Part shown: one piece after another, positions 60,216-64,000 of the stretch
Position numbering within the stretch: position 1 is the stretch's first letter
Layout of the letters: each line of letters begins with the position of its first letter
From: Orobanche coerulescens
Lineage: Eukaryota; Streptophyta; Magnoliopsida; Lamiales; Orobanchaceae
Assembly: GCA_033398695.1 (NCBI GenBank)
Contig: CM065814.1
Coordinates: 108,130,501 to 108,194,500 of the forward strand
Length of the DNA: 64,000 bases
Reading direction: 5' to 3'
The notes under the pieces: generated by a model
What the model was told of the DNA's origin: nothing
The model's input: only the letters and a program-made list of their open reading frames with translations
Databases searched by the model: none
Program-made: the position numbers and the translations under genes

Positions 60216-61491
60216 TAGGACTGGGACTTACGACCCGAATAACCAAAGATTCGAACCGAAATGCCAATTTCGGTTCGGTTCGGTTCAGGTTTTAAGAAAA
60301 AAATATTTATAAATTTTGGGTTCGGATCCTGAAATAAATTTCAGGTTCGGGTTCAGTTACTGTAATTTCAAAATTTCAATAACCGTACTACCCGAAATTA
60401 GTGTCAATACCCGAACAAAAAATTAAAACACATAATATCTGAACAAAAAATTAAAACCCATAATAACCGTACCACCCATAATTATTTATTTTATATGTTT
60501 CTATACACTATATAAACTAAAAAAAAAAACCTAACCTAACATACTCGGTCGCCGCTCTTCTTCATTCTCTCACAGTCTTCTTTTTACCTCTGCGACTATC
60601 TTTTCTCCTTCTTTTCTACTGAGTCGATTGAAGAACACTTCAATATCCACAAACTGATTTGAGAATATCCCCAAATTGAAAGAACACTTCAATATCTTCT
60701 CTTCTACTCTGTTTGTGATGGTTTCAACTTCATCTCCTCCCGAAACCGAAGAGCACTCCGAATCAGATTCAAGTGTTCTTGAGAACCAAAGTGAGTTCTT
60801 TCATCTTTCTATTCGATGGTTTTTGGTTTTAAGAAGTGTAGTATTTTTTTTTGAAGTGTTTTTAGTTGGTTGTTGTTAGTCTTTTCTAGAGTTCTTTCAT
60901 TTTTCTCTTGTAATATTTTTAGAGTTCTTTCATTTTTCTCTTGCAATTGTTTTAGGAGCATTACTGATTAAGTTCGGTTTCGGGTATTTGACAATTTACC
61001 TCAACAAATTAGTTCTTATGTGATATGTTATGTGAAGTTCAGATTTAATGCTCAGAAAGTGACTCTATTTACTGAAGATTTCCATTATAAACTGAGTCTC
61101 ATAATGCATAATCTGAAAACATGTCATTAAGATTATACCGTTTCCAAGTCCCAGGTTTACTTGTCTTTTTTTTTTTTTCAAAAATATTTATCTCATCATA
61201 TTTTTTAATCGTTTATGGTTTCTCATATTATATTAGTTGTCAACCGTTTTTTAGTTTTTACTGCTTGAAACTGCATGCATTGATAATTTAGTGTATATTT
61301 TTTGTATTTTGGTTCAGACTCTGATTCAAGTCAAAGTTACCAAACCACAGCAGCTCAAGGCAGAACAACAGGCAAGAAGGTGAAGAATAATGCTTCTCTT
61401 ACAAAGAGGAAGAGGGAAATGAAGTCCATAGTTGTGCGTTCGATCGTATGGGAGCATTTCGAAAAGTATGATGAGCCTCTAATGGAGAAAG
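60216..61491 (+). mobile_element. hAT transposon, 5' part (interrupted by LTR C)
   Basis: TAGGACTGGGACTTACGACC opens the element. Subterminal TTCGGTTCGGTTCGG and ACCCGAA repeats run from about 60230 to 60475 on both strands, as in plant hAT ends. A two-exon transposase start follows on the + strand. The rest of the transposase and the right end should lie beyond the inserted LTR element, outside the window. Confidence 0.7.
60718..61491 (+). pseudogene. hAT transposase N-terminus, exon 1 and start of exon 2, cut by LTR insertion
   Basis: Exon 1 is 60718-60790 (24 codons plus one base, acidic and Ser-rich, starting MVSTSSPPETEEHSESDSS). A GTGAGT donor follows at 60791 and a TTGGTTCAG acceptor ends at 61317; the 527-base intron is T-rich. 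Exon 2 continues in phase (SQSYQTTAAQ...), has a basic KRKREMK stretch and then VRSIVWEHFEKYDE. That last pattern is the start of a BED zinc finger (S-x-V-W-x-H-F), the DNA-binding domain of plant hAT transposases. The frame is cut at 61491, just before the expected CxxC, by the TGTAATACC end of an LTR. Exon boundaries are inferred from splice signals and phase. A domesticated hAT-derived host gene is the alternative, but the hAT-like end upstream favours a transposon. Confidence 0.7.
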
Positions 61492-61989
61492 TGTAATACC
61501 CGTGATTTCCTCTTTCGGTAATTTTTCATTTTTGGCATTTTTCTGGGTTCCAGAACTTGCTTGCGAGCATTTTGACATTTTGATAATATTTTGTTCTGCG
61601 TGTTTGGTCATCCGAGTTTCTTCCGGGGCTGTTTTACCCGAATCCGTGTTTTGAGCGACTTTCCCCGCTATTTGGTTCATTTCATATGATGGTGGTTTGA
61701 AACTACATTTTCGTGTTTCCTATAAGTTCGTTAATCTTTGTTATGCGTGTTGTGAGTTTCGGTTTGGTTGTTTGATGTCTTATTGTGATTTGCGGACGTT
61801 TTGGGCCGTTTCGTAATTTACTAAAATTGGGGGTAATTATTTCTGTTGTCATATTTCGAATCTTCGGGTAGTTGGAATCGTATTTTCCTTTAACGCTTGA
61901 GTTGGTCGTTGTGCACTCTTCGTATGCATGTCCTCGTCTTGTGTTGTTGTTGTCGTTTCGCGGTTTCGTCGCGCTCGTACTCGACGAGC

Positions 61990-62340
61990 TGAACTTAGCA
62001 GTTCTGGAACTGCTAAGTCACTTACGTACGCTATGCTATAAGCATAACATACGTTATCATCATGTACCTACGTACGTTAAGCCTTCTCATTATGTACGTA
62101 AGGGTATTTCAGTTCAGATAGTGAGTCCTGGCCGTCGATAGCGCACGCTATGTGTTAGCCCTAACGTGCGTTAACTGTGCCCATTACGTACGTTAACCCT
62201 TGCCATAACGTACGTAATGGTCTTCGTTATTTCGGACAGGAGGTTATGGGCATCGATTACGTACGTATTATGTCGTGCCTTACTTACGTAATATAGATAA
62301 CATATGTTATCCTTCATGTATAACGTACGTAATGCTGGCG
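61990..62340 (+). promoter_or_regulatory. U3 palindromic-motif cluster of LTR C
   Basis: It opens with a perfect 26-base palindrome (61993-62018; arms ACTTAGCAGTTC around TG). Then come about twelve sites such as CTTACGTACGCTA, CTACGTACGTTAA, TAGCGCACGCTA and TAACGTACGTAA, many with a CGTACG or ACGTACGT core. The spacing of 20-35 bases and the place before the TATA box match the A and B clusters, although individual sites differ. Confidence 0.6.
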
Positions 62341-62346
62341 CGGGTT

Positions 62347-62352
62347 TATATA
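62347..62352 (+). promoter_or_regulatory. TATA box of LTR C
   Basis: GCGGGTTTATATACCCAGG lies 855 bases into the LTR and directly after the motif cluster, about the same distance as the TATA box in B. Confidence 0.6.
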
Positions 62353-63199
62353 CCCAGGAGTTGACCGTGTTCGTCATTTCTCACCATTTCTTCATCCCTC
62401 CGTGGCTAGGTCGACTTGTGGGTGATTGGAGGGCAATTTTGGAGTCTTGTAACTCCAAGTCTACATCTTCCTTGAGTTCTTGGTGTTGATTAACATCATC
62501 AATCCGTGGTCTTCGTCTTCGATTCGAGGTAATAATCTTATAAACCCTTCCTTTATATTTCGTGAATCTTCAAGATTCGAGTTGTTCTTCGTGAATCGTG
62601 TTGTTCTATATCATCAATCGGTTGTATTGATTCTATCTCTATAATTTGATTCGTGTCTCTTGTCGTATTTGGGTTCGAGCGATATTCTTGATGTTCTTGG
62701 AGAGTATTGAACCCCAAGTGTTTGATCTTTTGATTCTACGAATTCTTGTTGGGAATTTCGAATATTTTCTATCCTCATTGCGATCGACTTCATAGTAATT
62801 ATGTTGTTCTTGTGTTTTCAACCTAGTTGGAGGATTCGAGGGTTTCCGGTTGAGCTTTCCTGTTGCTTCGCGTGCTTTGGACTTGAGGCGAGTATCTTGT
62901 CTATATTCTTTATACTTTGAGAATGTGATGTGTCGTGAATTTAACGTGGACTTGTTAGTGACGGTATATTTAACCGTAACTTACTTTTAATGAAGATGTG
63001 ATTTTATGAAAGTAATTACGAACGTAAACTTGAGTTTCATGAAGAATGATAATAACCATTTCATGTTATTTTGTGCTTAAGGTGGATACTAGAAATGAGT
63101 AGTTAACCGAGGAATTGTGGAATCGAGTAATACTTGTATTATTAGCTCGTTAGCCTTTTTTCTGAATGATAGTGTGCTGTGAATGTTGTGTCCTTTGTG

Positions 63200-63207
63200 G
63201 AAGTTAT
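63200..63207. other. Left target-site duplication of the second MITE (GAAGTTAT)
   Basis: Identical to the eight bases at 63911-63918 and directly beside the element's first base. Confidence 0.9.
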
Positions 63208-63910
63208 TAGGCCTGGGCAACTAATCCCGAAGGCTCGAGCTCGTCTCGGGCCCGTCTCATCCCGTATCAGGACGAGACGAGACCAAAATTTTAAAACTCA
63301 GAGCCCGTCCCGTCCCGTCCCATTTTAAAAACTTGGGACAGCCGCGAGCCCAAATGTCGAATCCCGATGAGATCCCGTCTTGTCCCGTAAGAATGTCTAG
63401 TTACTAAATTTATTCGACTACCAAGCCCAAAGCAGTCTTATCATCTAACATTTCTAACTTATCTCGTTTACTTCTTCCGGGGAACGAAGCTTCCATAAAC
63501 CATGAAGAACTTGTGCATAGTAGAGATCAGTGAGTATCTGACTATGTTGTAATGTTCTTTATATTTATTACTTCCGGTGAAATAAGAACGCATTCAGAGT
63601 TCTATGAACCATTTCAAGAATTAACAATTGACTCAACGATATTTGATAAATAGATTGGTTTAAAAAAACTTAAATTTCTTGTCATGTAACAAGTCCAAAT
63701 ATTGTATTCATTTCAGAGTCAACATTGGTCAACGAGACCATTTTTCGTCTCGTTCGTGTCTCGATCCCGTCTCGATCCCATTCGGGATCGTAAAGGTCGG
63801 GATCAATTTTTCAAAAGTGCAATCCCGACCCATCTCGTCCCATAATTTTCAAATGGGACAGTATCGGGATTACCTAAAAATGGTCCTGTCCCGTCCCATG
63901 CCCATGTCTA
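63208..63910. mobile_element. Non-autonomous hAT MITE (703 bp) in LTR C
   Basis: The ends TAGGCCTGGGCA and TGCCCATGTCTA are inverted repeats with two mismatches, flanked by a perfect 8-base duplication. Subterminal blocks are full of CCCGTCCCGTCCC, TCTCGATCCCG and GGGACGAGACGAG-type repeats, the usual transposase-binding regions of hAT elements. No coding sequence is present. Confidence 0.9.
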
Positions 63911-63918
63911 GAAGTTAT
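63911..63918. other. Right target-site duplication of the second MITE (GAAGTTAT)
   Basis: Exact match to 63200-63207, after which LTR C continues to the window end. Confidence 0.9.
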
Positions 63919-64000
63919 GTTGCGTTAACTTATGTGTTACGTGTTTGCGGTTGTAGTGAATATTGTGCCTTTATTGTTGTTGTGTATCTTAGCGAATTGA

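Larger units (their letters stand above)
61492..64000 (+). repeat. LTR of element C, third gypsy-like family (partial, right end outside window)
   Basis: It starts TGTAATACCCGTGATTTCC, almost the start of the B LTRs. A palindromic-motif cluster (61990-62340) and a TATA box (62347) follow in the same order as in A and B. It interrupts a transposase exon and is not preceded by a polypurine tract, so it is the 5' LTR of a + strand element or a solo LTR; the target duplication would be GAAAG (61487-61491). No ORF of interest lies inside. A hAT MITE is inserted at 63208. Confidence 0.75.

Overview
The window looks like repeat-dense DNA of a flowering plant, probably a dicot, although the species cannot be named from it. 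I see no intact host gene. It is made almost entirely of nested transposable elements: long-terminal-repeat (LTR) retrotransposons with tRNA-iMet-type primer sites, a Sirevirus-type Ty1/copia element, and hAT DNA transposons. Plant features include the Sirevirus env-like reading frame, the BED-finger hAT transposase with a GT-AG intron, and LTRs of 3 kb or more.

Layout. (1) 1-49034: a non-autonomous Ty3/gypsy-like element, called A here, on the + strand. Its 5' LTR starts before the window and ends at 2400. A primer-binding site follows. Its internal region is split into 2401-2788 and 43583-45410 and keeps only a nucleocapsid-type gag ORF with two CCHC knuckles. Its 3' LTR is complete (45411-49034). 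(2) 2789-43577: inside A lies a 40.8-kb tandem array of a second, related element (B, minus strand). It has eight LTRs of about 3.1 kb alternating with seven internal segments of about 2.3 kb that carry no recognisable protein domain. The whole array is bounded by one perfect 5-bp target-site duplication, TTTGC. Shared variants show that units 3, 4 and 5 recur as units 6, 7 and 8, giving a higher-order period of about 16.1 kb.

(3) 49035-58547: the downstream half of an older Sirevirus (+), whose integrase gene A split. Its pol is in one uninterrupted frame but has six in-frame stops. Three polypurine-tract-like motifs follow pol. Next comes an env-like gene with what may be its own TATA promoter or a splice acceptor; it is broken by a frameshift, stops and a 1.36-kb hAT MITE. 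The final polypurine tract and the 3' LTR (57378-58547) are clear. (4) 58548-60215: AT-rich intergenic DNA with no supported gene. (5) 60216-61491: the 5' end of a hAT transposon with a two-exon transposase start. (6) 61492-64000: an LTR of a third related gypsy-like family (C), which interrupts that transposase and itself carries a 703-bp hAT MITE with a perfect 8-bp duplication.

Relative order of events, from nesting: the Sirevirus first, then A into its integrase and (independently) the MITE into its env-like gene; B into A; B then expanded to the array. On the right, the hAT came first, then C, then the MITE into C. A, B and C share LTR architecture: a TGTAATAYC start, clusters of near-palindromic TAGCGTRCGCTA-like sites upstream of a TATA box, and (in A and B) a CCCCCGA/TCGGGGG hairpin and a GGGGGTGTTACA end. 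Many differences between B units fall at CAG or CTG sites and look like base-calling or polishing errors, so fine-scale divergence in the array should be treated with caution.
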